Shown: positions 1 to 8,341, numbered from the stretch's first letter. The stretch: DNA of 20,311 bases from an uncultured Prevotellaceae bacterium (GCA_946624335.1 CAMOSA010000021.1:1-20311); one strand, 5' to 3'. Notes: generated by a model from the sequence alone, not told the origin. Translations and numbers: made by a program.

Positions 1-2952
1 ACGTCCGCCGTCGGGACCGAGGTCTACGAGGTAGTCGGCGCTCTTGATGACATCCAGGTTGTGCTCGATGACGACGACGGTGTTGCCCTTGTCGACGAGG
101 CGTTGGAGCACGCCGAGCAGCACGCGGATATCCTCGAAGTGCAGGCCCGTCGTGGGCTCGTCGAGGATGTAAAGCGTGCGGCCCGTGTCGCGCTTGGCCA
201 GTTCCGTGGCCAGCTTCACGCGCTGGCTCTCGCCGCCAGAGAGGGTGGTCGACGACTGTCCGAGCTTGATGTAGCCCAGACCGACGTCCTGCAGCGTCTT
301 GATTTTCTGGAGGATGTTGGGTTGGTTCTCAAAGAACTCCACGGCACGGTTGATGGTCATGTCGAGGACGTCGGCGATGGACTTACCCTTGAAACGCACT
401 TCCAGCGTCTCGCGGTTGTAGCGGCGACCGTGGCAGGCCTCGCAGGGCACGGTGACGTCCGGCAGGAAGTTCATCTCGATGGTCTTGTAGCCGTTGCCGC
501 CGCACACCTCGCAACGTCCGCCCTTGACGTTGAACGAGAAACGTCCGCTCTTGTAGCCTCGGATGCGGGCTTCGGGCAGCGACACGAACAGGTCGCGGAT
601 GTCGGAGAAGACACCGGTGTACGTGGCCGGGTTGGAGCGCGGCGTGCGACCGATGGGGCTCTGGTCGACGCTCACCACCTTGTCGATGTGCTCTAATCCA
701 TGGATGGCGTCATAGGGCAGGGGATCGCGCAGCGAACGGTAGAAGTGCTGCGAGAGGATCGGCTGCAACGTGTCGTTGATGAGTGTCGACTTGCCGGAGC
801 CCGACACGCCGGTGATGCAGATCAGTGTGCCCAGCGGCAGGCGAAGGTCGACGCCGCAGAGGTTGTTGCCGCGTGCACCGAGCAGGTCGATGTAATTGCC
901 GTTGCCCGTCCGGCGCGTGGCGGGGATTTCGATGGAACGCTCGCCCGTGAGGTAGAGGCGGGTTAAGGAATGTTGGCCCAGCTTGTTGGGCTTGCCACCT
1001 GTCAGTTCCTCATACGTCCCTTGGAACACTACTTCGCCTCCCTTGCGACCGGCCAGTGGCCCCATGTCGACGATGTAGTCGGCTTCGCGCATCATCTCCT
1101 CGTCATGTTCGACGACGATGACCGTGTTGCCGGTGTCGCGCAGCTGTTTCAGTGATTGTATCAGGCGCCGGTTGTCGCGCTGGTGAAGACCTATGCTGGG
1201 CTCGTCGAGGATATAGAGCACGTTGACCAGTTTCGATCCGATCTGTGTCGCTAAGCGTATGCGTTGGCTCTCGCCGCCGCTGAGGCTCTGGCTCGAACGC
1301 GACAGGCTCAGGTATTCCAGTCCTACGTCATAGAGGAACTGCAGGCGCGTGTGTATCTCCTTCAGTATCTCGGGGGCTATCTGTCGCTGACGTTCGGTGA
1401 GCAGCAGGGGCGTTTCCGTCGTCGGGGCGTCGGGACGACAGCTCTCGACCAGCTTGCTGATCCATGCGTGCAGATCCTTGATGTCCATGGCGGCCAGCTC
1501 GGCGATGTTCTTGCCGGCGATGCGGAAGTGCAGGGCCTCGCGGTTGAGGCGTGCGCCGTGGCACTCGGGACATTCGGCCGTCTTGGAGAACTGATCGGCC
1601 CACTTCTGGGCCGTGGCGCTGGCGTCGCCGTCCTGCATCATCTCGATATATTTCACGAGACCGTCGTAGGAAATATAATAGTCATTGGACGTGTGAGCCG
1701 TCGCGGCGGGAATGCGCAGCCGCTCAGGGCAGCCGTTGAGGATCTCGTCGATGGCTTCGTCGGGCACTGCGGAAAGCGGAGTGTCAAGTGTCGCACCATG
1801 GCGCTCCAGCAGGGCTTCCATCTGCCAGAAGATCATCTGGTTCTTGGCTTTGCCTAACGGCGCAACGCCGCCTTGTCGTACCGACAGCGAGCGGTCGGGG
1901 ATGACCTTGGCAGCGTCGATCAGATTGACAAAGCCCAGTCCCTTGCAACGAGGGCACCAGCCCTGCGGCGAGTTGAACGAGAAGTTGTGGGGAGCGGGGT
2001 CGGCATAGCTCATGCCCGTCGTGGGGCACATCAGGCGGCGGCTGTAGTGGCGGACGCTGTTGTCGCTCATGTCGAGCACCATCATCAGCCCATCGCCCAT
2101 CTTCATGCAGAGCTCGACGCTCCTGCGGAGGCGTGAGAGGGACGACTCTGCAGCTCCTGCAGACCCACCCCCCGCCCTCCCTGTGAGGGAGGGAGTTGAA
2201 TGATTTGCTGAAGGAAAACTATCGTTATCGTCGGAATAATCTGAAGGCTGCAAGCTTTCATTTTCATTGGTAACCACTCCCTCCCTCACAGGGAGGGCTG
2301 GGGGTGGGTCTTGTGGAACCTTCATCCTGTCCACGACGACCTCTATGCTGTGGTTGCTGTAGCGATCCACTTTCATGTCGGGCACCAGCTCCGTCAGCTC
2401 ACCATCGACGTGCACCCAGACGAAGCCTTTGCGGCGAACGCTGTCGAAAAGCTCGCGATAGTGACCCTTGCGGTTCTTCACCAGGGGAGCCAACAGCTGG
2501 ATCTTGTGGCCGCCGTAGTCGTTCATGATCAGGTTGACAATCTGTTCCTCGGTATATCTGACCATCGCCTCGCCGGTCTGCCATGAGTAGGCATTGCCGG
2601 CACGGGCATAGAGCAGACGCAGGAAGTCGTAGATCTCGGTCGTCGTGCCGACCGTTGAGCGAGGGTTCTTGTTGGTGGTCTTCTGCTCGATGCTGATGAC
2701 GGGCGAGAGGCCCGAGATCTTGTCGACGTCGGGGCGTTCCATGCCGCCAAGGAAGTTGCGGGCGTAGGCAGAGAAGGTGTCGATATATCGGCGCTGACCT
2801 TCGGCATACAGCGTGTCGAAGGCCAACGATGACTTGCCGGAGCCCGAGAGTCCGGTGATGACCGTCAGGCTGTGGCGCGGAATCTCCACGTCGACATTCT
2901 TCAGGTTGTGGACGCGGGCGCCGAGAACTTCTATCTTTCCCTGCTCGCTCAT
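1..2952 (-). CDS. uvrA: UvrA, excinuclease ABC subunit A (3' end outside window)
   Basis: DNA-damage-sensing ATPase of nucleotide excision repair; it loads UvrB on lesions. The frame is open from ATG 2952 to the left edge, giving 984 residues; only the last few tens are missing. Visible: first Walker A GLSGSGKSS (residues 34-42), second Walker A GVSGSGKST (715-723), two ABC signatures LSGGESQR, each followed by LDEP, and CxxC pairs of the zinc modules (CPECHG in the first half; CEVCGG and CEACHG near 810-845). Residues about 213-269 are a proline/glycine/serine-rich insertion made by two inverted repeat arms (2162-2310), in the region corresponding to the UvrB-interaction domain. It would make the protein longer than the roughly 940 residues usual for UvrA. 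The start overlaps the upstream gene's stop (ATGA), implying translational coupling. Family identity is certain; whether the insertion is tolerated is inference. Confidence 0.97.
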   Translation of the reverse strand, partial: MSEQGKIEVLGARVHNLKNVDVEIPRHSLTVITGLSGSGKSSLAFDTLYAEGQRRYIDTFSAYARNFLGGMERPDVDKISGLSPVISIEQKTTNKNPRSTVGTTTEIYDFLRLLYARAGNAYSWQTGEAMVRYTEEQIVNLIMNDYGGHKIQLLAPLVKNRKGHYRELFDSVRRKGFVWVHVDGELTELVPDMKVDRYSNHSIEVVVDRMKVPQDPPPALPVREGVVTNENESLQPSDYSDDNDSFPSANHSTPSLTGRAGGGSAGAAESSLSRLRRSVELCMKMGDGLMMVLDMSDNSVRHYSRRLMCPTTGMSYADPAPHNFSFNSPQGWCPRCKGLGFVNLIDAAKVIPDRSLSVRQGGVAPLGKAKNQMIFWQMEALLERHGATLDTPLSAVPDEAIDEILNGCPERLRIPAATAHTSNDYYISYDGLVKYIEMMQDGDASATAQKWADQFSKTAECPECHGARLNREALHFRIAGKNIAELAAMDIKDLHAWISKLVESCRPDAPTTETPLLLTERQRQIAPEILKEIHTRLQFLYDVGLEYLSLSRSSQSLSGGESQRIRLATQIGSKLVNVLYILDEPSIGLHQRDNRRLIQSLKQLRDTGNTVIVVEHDEEMMREADYIVDMGPLAGRKGGEVVFQGTYEELTGGKPNKLGQHSLTRLYLTGERSIEIPATRRTGNGNYIDLLGARGNNLCGVDLRLPLGTLICITGVSGSGKSTLINDTLQPILSQHFYRSLRDPLPYDAIHGLEHIDKVVSVDQSPIGRTPRSNPATYTGVFSDIRDLFVSLPEARIRGYKSGRFSFNVKGGRCEVCGGNGYKTIEMNFLPDVTVPCEACHGRRYNRETLEVRFKGKSIADVLDMTINRAVEFFENQPNILQKIKTLQDVGLGYIKLGQSSTTLSGGESQRVKLATELAKRDTGRTLYILDEPTTGLHFEDIRVLLGVLQRLVDKGNTVVVIEHNLDVIKSADYLVDLGPDGGR
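2162..2310. repeat. Inverted pair of REP-like palindromic repeats inside uvrA
   Basis: Arm 1 is 2162-2196 and arm 2 is 2276-2310. They are reverse complements over 35 nt with a single mismatch. Each arm contains a perfect hairpin, CCCTCCC-TGTGA-GGGAGGG, next to a C-rich (or G-rich) foot of the GGGGGTGGGTC type. The 79-nt spacer is much richer in A and T than the surrounding uvrA. The reading frame crosses everything without a stop. Architecture resembles a bipartite REP/BIME element or a coding palindromic element; no obvious target duplication is visible. Confidence 0.85.
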
Positions 2953-3734
2953 GGCTGACCTCCGCTTGTCGTGCCTTCCTCGCCAGGCTTACGCGTCATC
3001 ACGTTCACGTCCTTACGGATATGGTACACACGTCCGTCGGCACCCTTCGCTACGACATTAACGAAGTAAACGCCGTCCTTGATGACGCGTCCATTCACCT
3101 TGCCGTTCCACGAGCCGTTGACGTCATCCCACGAGTACAGCTTCTGTCCCCATCGGTTGAAGATCGTGGCGTGGAACTCGACGATGCTTCGGTGCGTCTT
3201 CTTGGCGCAGTATACGTCGTTCCATCCGTCCTCGTTGGGCGAGAAGCCGTTGGGCATCTCGAGCTGCGACTTTTCGATCGACACGGTGAAGCGCGAGCCT
3301 TCGACGCCCTCCTCGGGGTACGACACGACCTCGCCGCCGCGGGTGAAGGTGGCCTTGAGCTCGACGTAGAACGTACCGCTGTGGTTGAACGTGTACTCCA
3401 GATTCTCCTCGAAGCGGTGTACGAGGGCTTTCTGCTCGTCGTCCTGATCGTAGATCGTCCATTCGTAGCGGGCTTCGAAGCCTTCATGGTTCGAGGGGTT
3501 GGCGCTGAAAACGGCCTTGACAGGGGCCTGGCCTGAGTAGTTCTCGGCGGGCTCGTCCTCGACGGCATCGCCGTCCTCGTTGGTATAGCTGAAAGTTGCC
3601 GTCGGCGTGCAGGTCTGGGCCAGGCACGAAGGCATCGTGACGCCTGCCGGCAAGAGACCTGTCAGCATCAGCACACCGCACAGCATCGAGCGCATCGTGC
3701 GGCTTCGGAATAAGCGTTGTGACGTGATATTCAT
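2949..3734 (-). CDS. Secreted protein with PKD-like region and T9SS type B sorting domain (CHU_C)
   Basis: 261 residues. The N-terminus has basic residues and then a hydrophobic stretch (about 17-40), consistent with a signal peptide. Residues about 45-150 look like a PKD/Ig-type beta domain (YEWTIYD, SGTFYVELKATF). Residues about 160-245 match the gliding-motility C-terminal type: NGFSPNEDGWND, then IFNRWGQKLY, then GSWNGKVNG and DGVYFV. In Bacteroidetes this domain directs type IX export and surface attachment. The likely start is ATG 3734, about 18 nt downstream of the transcription start predicted from the -7 box at 3759-3766; M14 or M17 are alternatives. The stop overlaps the uvrA start by ATGA, an odd pairing of a surface protein with DNA repair. 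The partner of this protein is unknown. Confidence 0.85.
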   Translation of the reverse strand: MNITSQRLFRSRTMRSMLCGVLMLTGLLPAGVTMPSCLAQTCTPTATFSYTNEDGDAVEDEPAENYSGQAPVKAVFSANPSNHEGFEARYEWTIYDQDDEQKALVHRFEENLEYTFNHSGTFYVELKATFTRGGEVVSYPEEGVEGSRFTVSIEKSQLEMPNGFSPNEDGWNDVYCAKKTHRSIVEFHATIFNRWGQKLYSWDDVNGSWNGKVNGRVIKDGVYFVNVVAKGADGRVYHIRKDVNVMTRKPGEEGTTSGGQP

Positions 3735-3758
3735 GATAGAATCTTACATTAGCGCTTG

Positions 3759-3792
3759 CAAAAGTACACAAAAAAACGGAATTTTCTGTCAA
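3759..3792 (-). promoter_or_regulatory. Promoter for the sorting-domain/uvrA unit
   Basis: Reading the minus strand, TACTTTTG (3759-3766) fits the Bacteroidetes -7 consensus TAnnTTTG. A TTG (3790-3792) lies 23 nt upstream, slightly wider than usual. Predicted transcription start is close to 3752. Confidence 0.55.
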
Positions 3793-3820
3793 CGAGCGCA
3801 AAAATATCAGTTTTTTTATC

Positions 3821-3828
3821 TACTTTTG
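3821..3828 (+). promoter_or_regulatory. Promoter -7 box for the GlsB-like/HD unit
   Basis: TACTTTTG followed by CACC fits the Bacteroidetes -7 consensus TAnnTTTG. It lies 41 nt upstream of the start codon at 3870. No clear TTG is present at the -33 spacing; the upstream sequence is a T-run. It is divergent from the minus-strand promoter at 3759. Confidence 0.55.
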
Positions 3829-3869
3829 CACCTGCAAAGTTTTTTTCAGACTTAACTCACTGTACAATT

Positions 3870-4109
3870 ATGATTGAAGGAATCATCGTAGGACTCATCG
3901 CGGGCGCCATCGCCGGATGGATCATGAAGGGCGAAGGCTATGGCTGCCTGTGGAACATCGTCATCGGTCTCATCGGAGGCTGCTTCGGCGGCTGGCTCTT
4001 CGAGAAGCTGGGCATCACGTGGGGCGGCACCGTGGGCACCATCGGTACGGCCGTCGTCGGCGCCGTCGTACTCATCTGGCTCTTCCAGTTCATCCGCGGC
4101 AAGAAATAA
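3870..4109 (+). CDS. GlsB/YeaQ/YmgE-family small membrane protein
   Basis: 79 residues, three hydrophobic glycine-rich segments and a basic tail (FIRGKK). Pattern: IIVGLIAGAIAGWIMKG, then NIVIGLIGGCFGGWLF, then TVGTIGTAVVGAVVLIWLF. This matches the transglycosylase-associated protein family, tiny inner-membrane proteins linked to stress in other bacteria, with no established biochemical activity. ATG 3870 was chosen over an upstream in-frame ATG because the promoter box at 3821-3828 lies between them and because the family begins at this point. The HD-domain gene follows after 10 nt, so the two are probably co-transcribed. Confidence 0.88.
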   Translation: MIEGIIVGLIAGAIAGWIMKGEGYGCLWNIVIGLIGGCFGGWLFEKLGITWGGTVGTIGTAVVGAVVLIWLFQFIRGKK

Positions 4110-4119
4110 CACTTCGACC

Positions 4120-4737
4120 ATGGATAGGGAGATTTTCGAGCGCTATGTGACACAACATGGCGCTTTGTTGCGTGACATCAGGGAGTCGGCACATCAGCTC
4201 CACGACAGCGTCAACCAGCACTACGACGGCGTGCACCCCTACGGCTACCATCTTGACATGGTGGCCGATGCGGTCTTCGAGCATGGTCATCTCGTCTGTG
4301 CCGCCGAGGCCGACATCCTGCCTCTCGTCTTTGGCGCATACTACCACGACAGCATCGAGGATGCACGTCTCACCTACAATGACGTCAGGAAGTGTGCGGC
4401 CCGTCTCATGGACGACGGGCAGGCCTATATGGCTGCCGAGATTGTCTATGCCTTGACTAATGAGAAGGGACGCACGCGGGCCGAACGTGCCGGCGAGCGC
4501 TACTATCAGGGTATCCGCCAGACGCCCTACGCCCCCTTCGTCAAGCTGGCAGACCGGCTCGCCAACATCACTTACTCCTGCAGCCATTCCAACGACGCCA
4601 ACCGTCACATGCGTCAGGTCTATCGTGGCGAGCTGCCTCATTTCCTGGCTGCCATCGCTCCAGCTGATACGGCCGATCAGCGATTCGCGCTACCCGAACC
4701 GATGGTCGCTGCCATCCACGCTCTCATTACTGATTAG
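4120..4737 (+). CDS. HD-domain phosphohydrolase, RelA/SpoT-hydrolase-like
   Basis: 205 residues, start ATG 4120. Metal-binding pattern of the HD superfamily: H44 (HPYGYHLDMV), H76-D77 (YYHDSIED), and D145 in KLADRLANI. The HDSIEDA motif and the KLADRLANI helix resemble the hydrolase half of RelA/SpoT and small stand-alone (p)ppGpp hydrolases. There is no synthetase domain and no TGS or ACT domain. By homology the substrate could be an alarmone or another pyrophosphorylated nucleotide; the sequence alone does not settle this. It lies 10 nt after the small membrane protein gene, and its last 48 nt overlap the convergent glycosylase gene. Confidence 0.8.
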   Translation: MDREIFERYVTQHGALLRDIRESAHQLHDSVNQHYDGVHPYGYHLDMVADAVFEHGHLVCAAEADILPLVFGAYYHDSIEDARLTYNDVRKCAARLMDDGQAYMAAEIVYALTNEKGRTRAERAGERYYQGIRQTPYAPFVKLADRLANITYSCSHSNDANRHMRQVYRGELPHFLAAIAPADTADQRFALPEPMVAAIHALITD

Positions 4738-5430
4738 CCCATAGCGCTCGAACATACGCTTGTACGCCTCTGCCTTCTTCGTGAGGCTCATCGGGTAAGC
4801 CCTCGATGAGCTGGGCAGGCGGTAGAGCTCGATGCCGTCGATGGGCGAGGGGAGTGCAGCGCCCACCGCAGGCACCTGCACCCTTCCTTGTTTGTCCTTG
4901 ATGTTCAGTGCGGTCGCAATGGTGGCGGTGGCTTTCTCGCCCGTCGTCACGATGGCCTTGAGGCTTGGCAAGTGGGTGGCCATAGCCTTGATATCCGTCG
5001 GTACAACCACCTCCAGGAACTTGTCCGAGGCGTTGTTGGCCAGGCGGCGCACGGCAAGGGCCGTGTCGAAAAATCCGATGCCCTTGGCACTCAGGTGATC
5101 CACGATAGCCCTCAGGCGGAACGTCTTGTGCGCCGTGTCTACGAAGTGCTGTGCGTCGCCGTAGAACACTGCGCCCTCGATGCGCCAATGGTCGTTGGTG
5201 GAGTTGGGGTAGAAGAAATCCATGCACCACCGCTTGCGTTGAGGCGGGAACGAGCCGAGGAACAGCACCCGTGTCTGCGCTGGCAGGAACGGGATCAGCG
5301 GATGCCATTCCACGGCATCGTCAGCAGCGACGGCTTCCTTGTTCAGGAAGACATCTGCCGCCCAGCCCGCCTCCTCCGTGGACCGGAGGGCGGTTGCGGC
5401 CATCTGTAGGTAGTCGTCGGTCGTCAGCAT
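4690..5430 (-). CDS. Uracil-DNA glycosylase superfamily protein
   Basis: 246 residues. Residues 55-63 (VLFLGSFPP) give the first UDG-superfamily loop, followed by MDFFYPN and NDHW (70-82), which commonly follow it in Bacteroidetes members. The second conserved loop is LPSSSRAYP (205-213), followed by a KKAEAYKRMF helix. This suits a base-excision glycosylase of the mismatch or hypoxanthine/uracil type; the exact lesion cannot be told from sequence. The first 45 residues are an N-terminal extension before the core. The C-terminal 15 residues or so are encoded in the overlap with the convergent HD gene and look like a tail beyond the fold. Transcription is from its own promoter at about 5527-5558. 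Confidence 0.8.
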   Translation of the reverse strand: MLTTDDYLQMAATALRSTEEAGWAADVFLNKEAVAADDAVEWHPLIPFLPAQTRVLFLGSFPPQRKRWCMDFFYPNSTNDHWRIEGAVFYGDAQHFVDTAHKTFRLRAIVDHLSAKGIGFFDTALAVRRLANNASDKFLEVVVPTDIKAMATHLPSLKAIVTTGEKATATIATALNIKDKQGRVQVPAVGAALPSPIDGIELYRLPSSSRAYPMSLTKKAEAYKRMFERYGLISNESVDGSDHRFG

Positions 5431-5526
5431 AGGTCATGTCGTAAACAATGATTTATAACATTGAAGGCCGTCACTTCCGCACGATGATCCGTACTGATAT
5501 ATTACTTGACCTTCTCAATTACGTTG

Positions 5527-5558
5527 CAAAATTAGCAAAAAACAGGCATCTTACCCAA
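5527..5558 (-). promoter_or_regulatory. Promoter for the UDG-like gene
   Basis: On the minus strand TTG (5556-5558), a 21-nt spacer, then TAATTTTG (5527-5534), a good fit to the Bacteroidetes TTG/TAnnTTTG promoter. Predicted start near 5520 leaves a leader of about 90 nt. Confidence 0.6.
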
Positions 5559-5661
5559 TATTTTTCATTAAATACCTTTAAAAACACCCGCTATTTTGCC
5601 CATTCCGTCACATTGTCACACCTTCGTCCATCTTCAATTATTGGTCATAATATAGAAATTG

Positions 5662-5804
5662 ATGGCTACACAGGAACAAATTGAAGCATTAAAGATTGAC
5701 GAGAACGTCTTTGAACTGACAGAAGATACTATGCCATCAATGGCGAAGACGGGACTATTACGTTTGTCGAGCCACACGCTGCAACAAGTGAAGCCATGTG
5801 GTAG
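5662..5804 (+). pseudogene. Small frameshifted relic, unknown family
   Basis: ATG 5662 opens a coding-like acidic segment (MATQEQIEALKID, then NVFELTED). A -1 shift near 5727 continues as YYAINGEDGTITFVEPHAA and ends at TAG 5804 with SEAMW. The unshifted frame stops at 5814 with a tail of no coding character. About 47 residues if repaired. The family is not recognised and no clear ribosome site is seen. This is the only coding-like content in 5431-5854, which otherwise holds just the UDG promoter. Confidence 0.35.
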
Positions 5805-5854
5805 CCGGTGTTAAACAACATTCCGCTTCGTTGTGGCACAAAAACGGAGGACGC

Positions 5855-8341
5855 TTATCTATGTCTCACAGGCTTGGTCTCCAGTGGATTGTCGGGCCAC
5901 GCGTGTTTAGGATAGCGACGGCGCAGCTCTTTGCGGACCTCGAAGTAGGTGTTCTGCCAAAAACTCTGCAGGTCACTCGTGAGTTGTACGGGTTTGAAGC
6001 CAGGGGAGAGGAGCTCCATCAGCACAGGCGCACCATCGACCAGTGGGGTGTCTGTCATGCCGAAACATTCCTGCAGGCGTACCCGCAGCACCGGCGCCTC
6101 AGCCCCAAGGCGGTAGTCGAGGCGGATGCTGCTACCGGTGGGTACGGCGATGTGTGTCGGGGCCAGACGCTCCACGGCTTGTCGCTGCTCGTAAGTGAGA
6201 CGGCTCCAGACGACCTCGCTCAGGTCGATCTTCTTCAGCTCCGCTGTCGTCGTCGCCCTGCCGATGAAGAGCGGTCCCCATTCCGTGGCGCTCTGACAGA
6301 TAGCCTCGGAATCCACTGCCGGAAGCGCCAGCTCCGGATGCCGCAAGGCGATGAATGCGATGCGGCGCTGTAGGTTCTGCACCTCGACGGTGAAGTTGAG
6401 CATAGAGGAACCTTCCGTGGTGATGGCTTGGCAGATGACCTGTTGCACCTCTTCACGGATGTCGCCGTTCAAAGGCTTTTCATTCAGGAATATAGCCCCG
6501 ATACGGGTCTCTCTTCTGGCCACCACCGTGCCAGCCTTGCTGTCCCAGAAAATGTTGTCGCGCACACGGGTGTAAGCCTGCAGGTCGGCAGGATCAACGA
6601 TACTCGCCATGAACACACGCCCCACAGCGCCAGGCTTCTGGTGCATCGATGCCGCGACGATCCATTCGGCACCGGCCAGTGCGTCTGAAGGCTCCACGGC
6701 AACCCGTTCACCTCCTGACAACAGGAAGACGCCGACACCTTCATGCCATGCCTTGCCGATGCGCTCGGGATAGGCTGCTGCCAGCAGCGCGCCCGTATCG
6801 TAGGGGTTAACGGCCGTGTTGTCTTCAGGGGCATGTATCATGTCTGCATACTGACGGGCAATTCTGGCGATGCGATGCCATAGACCAGACCTTCCGCTTC
6901 TGCGCTCAAGGCGGAGTGCTTCCACGCGGTGGTCCAGCGCCACATCACCCTCTCCGGCAAGCGGGTCTTTCTCTTCCAGCAAGGCTGCGATATCTGCCGC
7001 AAGGGCTTGTTGCGCCTTGGTGCCAGCGGTCAGCAACATCCGTGCTATGCGCGGATGACAGGGCAGCCTCGAGAGCCTGCGCCCCCATTCCGTGGCTCGC
7101 CCCCTTTCGTCAATGGCCCCCAGCGATGTCAGCAGTTTTCGGGCGTAGGCGAGTGATGCCTTGGGTGGTGGTGTCAGCCATGGTAGGCTTGCCACTTCAC
7201 GTTCGCCCCAGATGGCAACGTCTAGGAGCAGTGATGTGAGGTCGGCCTCCAGAATTTCTGGCGTTCGCACCTCAGCCATACGTGCTTCCGTGGCTGTGCT
7301 CCAGAGGCGATAGCACACGCCCTGGGCCACACGTCCGGCACGACCAGTACGCTGTGTCGCCATATCCATCGAGATTCGTACCGAGACCAGGCGGTTCAAG
7401 CCGCTACGGCCGTCATACACCATTTTCCTGCACAAACCACAGTCAACGACCACCCTTACGCCCTCTATCGTCAGTGAGGTTTCGGCGATGGGTGTCGCCA
7501 GCACCACTTTGCGCTCTCCCGTCTTGCTGGGGACGATAGCCCGTGCCTGCTCGTCGTTGCTGAGCAGACCATAGAGGGGATATATCTGCGTCGCACCAAG
7601 GCTGTCGCCCAGCAGTTCCTGCACCCGTCTTATCTCGCCCTCGCCGGGCAGGAAGGCCAGGATATCGCCCTCATGAGACCGATAGGCTCGAATGATGGTC
7701 TTGGCCACGAGCTGTGAGACATTGAACACATCCGCTTCGTCCTTCGTGTGGATGACCTCCACAGGAAACATACGCCCTTCACTCGTCAGTACAGGACAGT
7801 GCAGTGCCTCCGCCAGCATGGTTGTGTCTATCGTGGCCGACATTACCACTATCCGCAGGTCGTCCCTCAACAGACTCTGGCACTGCCGTGTCAGCGCGAA
7901 CGCCTCGTCGGTATTCAGACTCCGCTCATGGAACTCGTCGAAGATGACCGCCGCAACGTCCTCCAGCGCCGGGTCGTCTAAGAGCATTCGTGTCAGTATG
8001 CCCTCCGTCACGACCTCGATGCGTGTCCGCTGTGACACCTTGCTCTCAAAACGGATGCGGTAGCCGACAGTCTCGCCCACGGTTTCATCCAACAGCCAAG
8101 CCATACGCGCCGCAATCTGGCGTGCCGCCACGCGTCGGGGCTCCAGCACGATGATCTTTCCTGCGCCGTCCGACAGCTCTTGCAGTATGGTCAGAGGCAG
8201 CACGGTTGATTTGCCGGCGCCAGGCGCTGCAGTCACGATGGCTCCCGGCGAAGGATGCCCTGTCCGCAGAACCTCGTTCAGCCTTTCTGCCACAGACGCA
8301 ATAGGCAATGTCTCCAATTCTCTTTGTAGTCTCTCTGTCAT
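5855..8341 (-). CDS. hrpB: ATP-dependent helicase HrpB
   Basis: 828 residues, the usual HrpB length. DEAH/RHA-type helicase motifs in order: Walker A AAPGAGKST (K44), DEFHERS (135-141; the variant DEFH seen in HrpB), SAT (168-170), a helicase C-terminal core with ATPIAETSLTI and QRTGRAGRV, then the HrpB-specific C-terminal region with winged-helix/ratchet segments ending in the RRYPKHAWPDNPL motif. It is a presumed cytosolic RNA-dependent ATPase; its cellular role is poorly defined in the family. Start ATG 8341 lies some 30 nt downstream of a clear promoter. The gene is monocistronic here, with 424 nt to the next minus-strand gene. Confidence 0.97.
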   Translation of the reverse strand: MTERLQRELETLPIASVAERLNEVLRTGHPSPGAIVTAAPGAGKSTVLPLTILQELSDGAGKIIVLEPRRVAARQIAARMAWLLDETVGETVGYRIRFESKVSQRTRIEVVTEGILTRMLLDDPALEDVAAVIFDEFHERSLNTDEAFALTRQCQSLLRDDLRIVVMSATIDTTMLAEALHCPVLTSEGRMFPVEVIHTKDEADVFNVSQLVAKTIIRAYRSHEGDILAFLPGEGEIRRVQELLGDSLGATQIYPLYGLLSNDEQARAIVPSKTGERKVVLATPIAETSLTIEGVRVVVDCGLCRKMVYDGRSGLNRLVSVRISMDMATQRTGRAGRVAQGVCYRLWSTATEARMAEVRTPEILEADLTSLLLDVAIWGEREVASLPWLTPPPKASLAYARKLLTSLGAIDERGRATEWGRRLSRLPCHPRIARMLLTAGTKAQQALAADIAALLEEKDPLAGEGDVALDHRVEALRLERRSGRSGLWHRIARIARQYADMIHAPEDNTAVNPYDTGALLAAAYPERIGKAWHEGVGVFLLSGGERVAVEPSDALAGAEWIVAASMHQKPGAVGRVFMASIVDPADLQAYTRVRDNIFWDSKAGTVVARRETRIGAIFLNEKPLNGDIREEVQQVICQAITTEGSSMLNFTVEVQNLQRRIAFIALRHPELALPAVDSEAICQSATEWGPLFIGRATTTAELKKIDLSEVVWSRLTYEQRQAVERLAPTHIAVPTGSSIRLDYRLGAEAPVLRVRLQECFGMTDTPLVDGAPVLMELLSPGFKPVQLTSDLQSFWQNTYFEVRKELRRRYPKHAWPDNPLETKPVRHR

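Noticed and set aside
61..2136. Several plus-strand open frames of 60-211 codons across uvrA
   Set aside because: They are antisense to clear UvrA motifs, lack family signatures and exist because GC-rich codon use leaves the opposite strand open.
2149..2320. Frameshift or invertible promoter in uvrA at the inverted repeat
   Set aside because: The frame stays open through both arms and the spacer, and UvrA sequence resumes in frame on both sides, so a coding insertion explains it better.
3756..3869. Upstream in-frame start for the GlsB-like gene
   Set aside because: The extension would span the predicted promoter and encodes no family-like residues; ATG 3870 fits the family start.
3940..4119. 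Upstream extension of the HD-domain gene into the GlsB-like gene
   Set aside because: The added 60 residues are Ser/Ala-rich out-of-frame translation of the membrane protein; ATG 4120 is the natural start.
5448..5684. A 78-codon plus-strand frame before the relic
   Set aside because: It lies across the UDG promoter in AT-rich DNA, with no coding character or homology.
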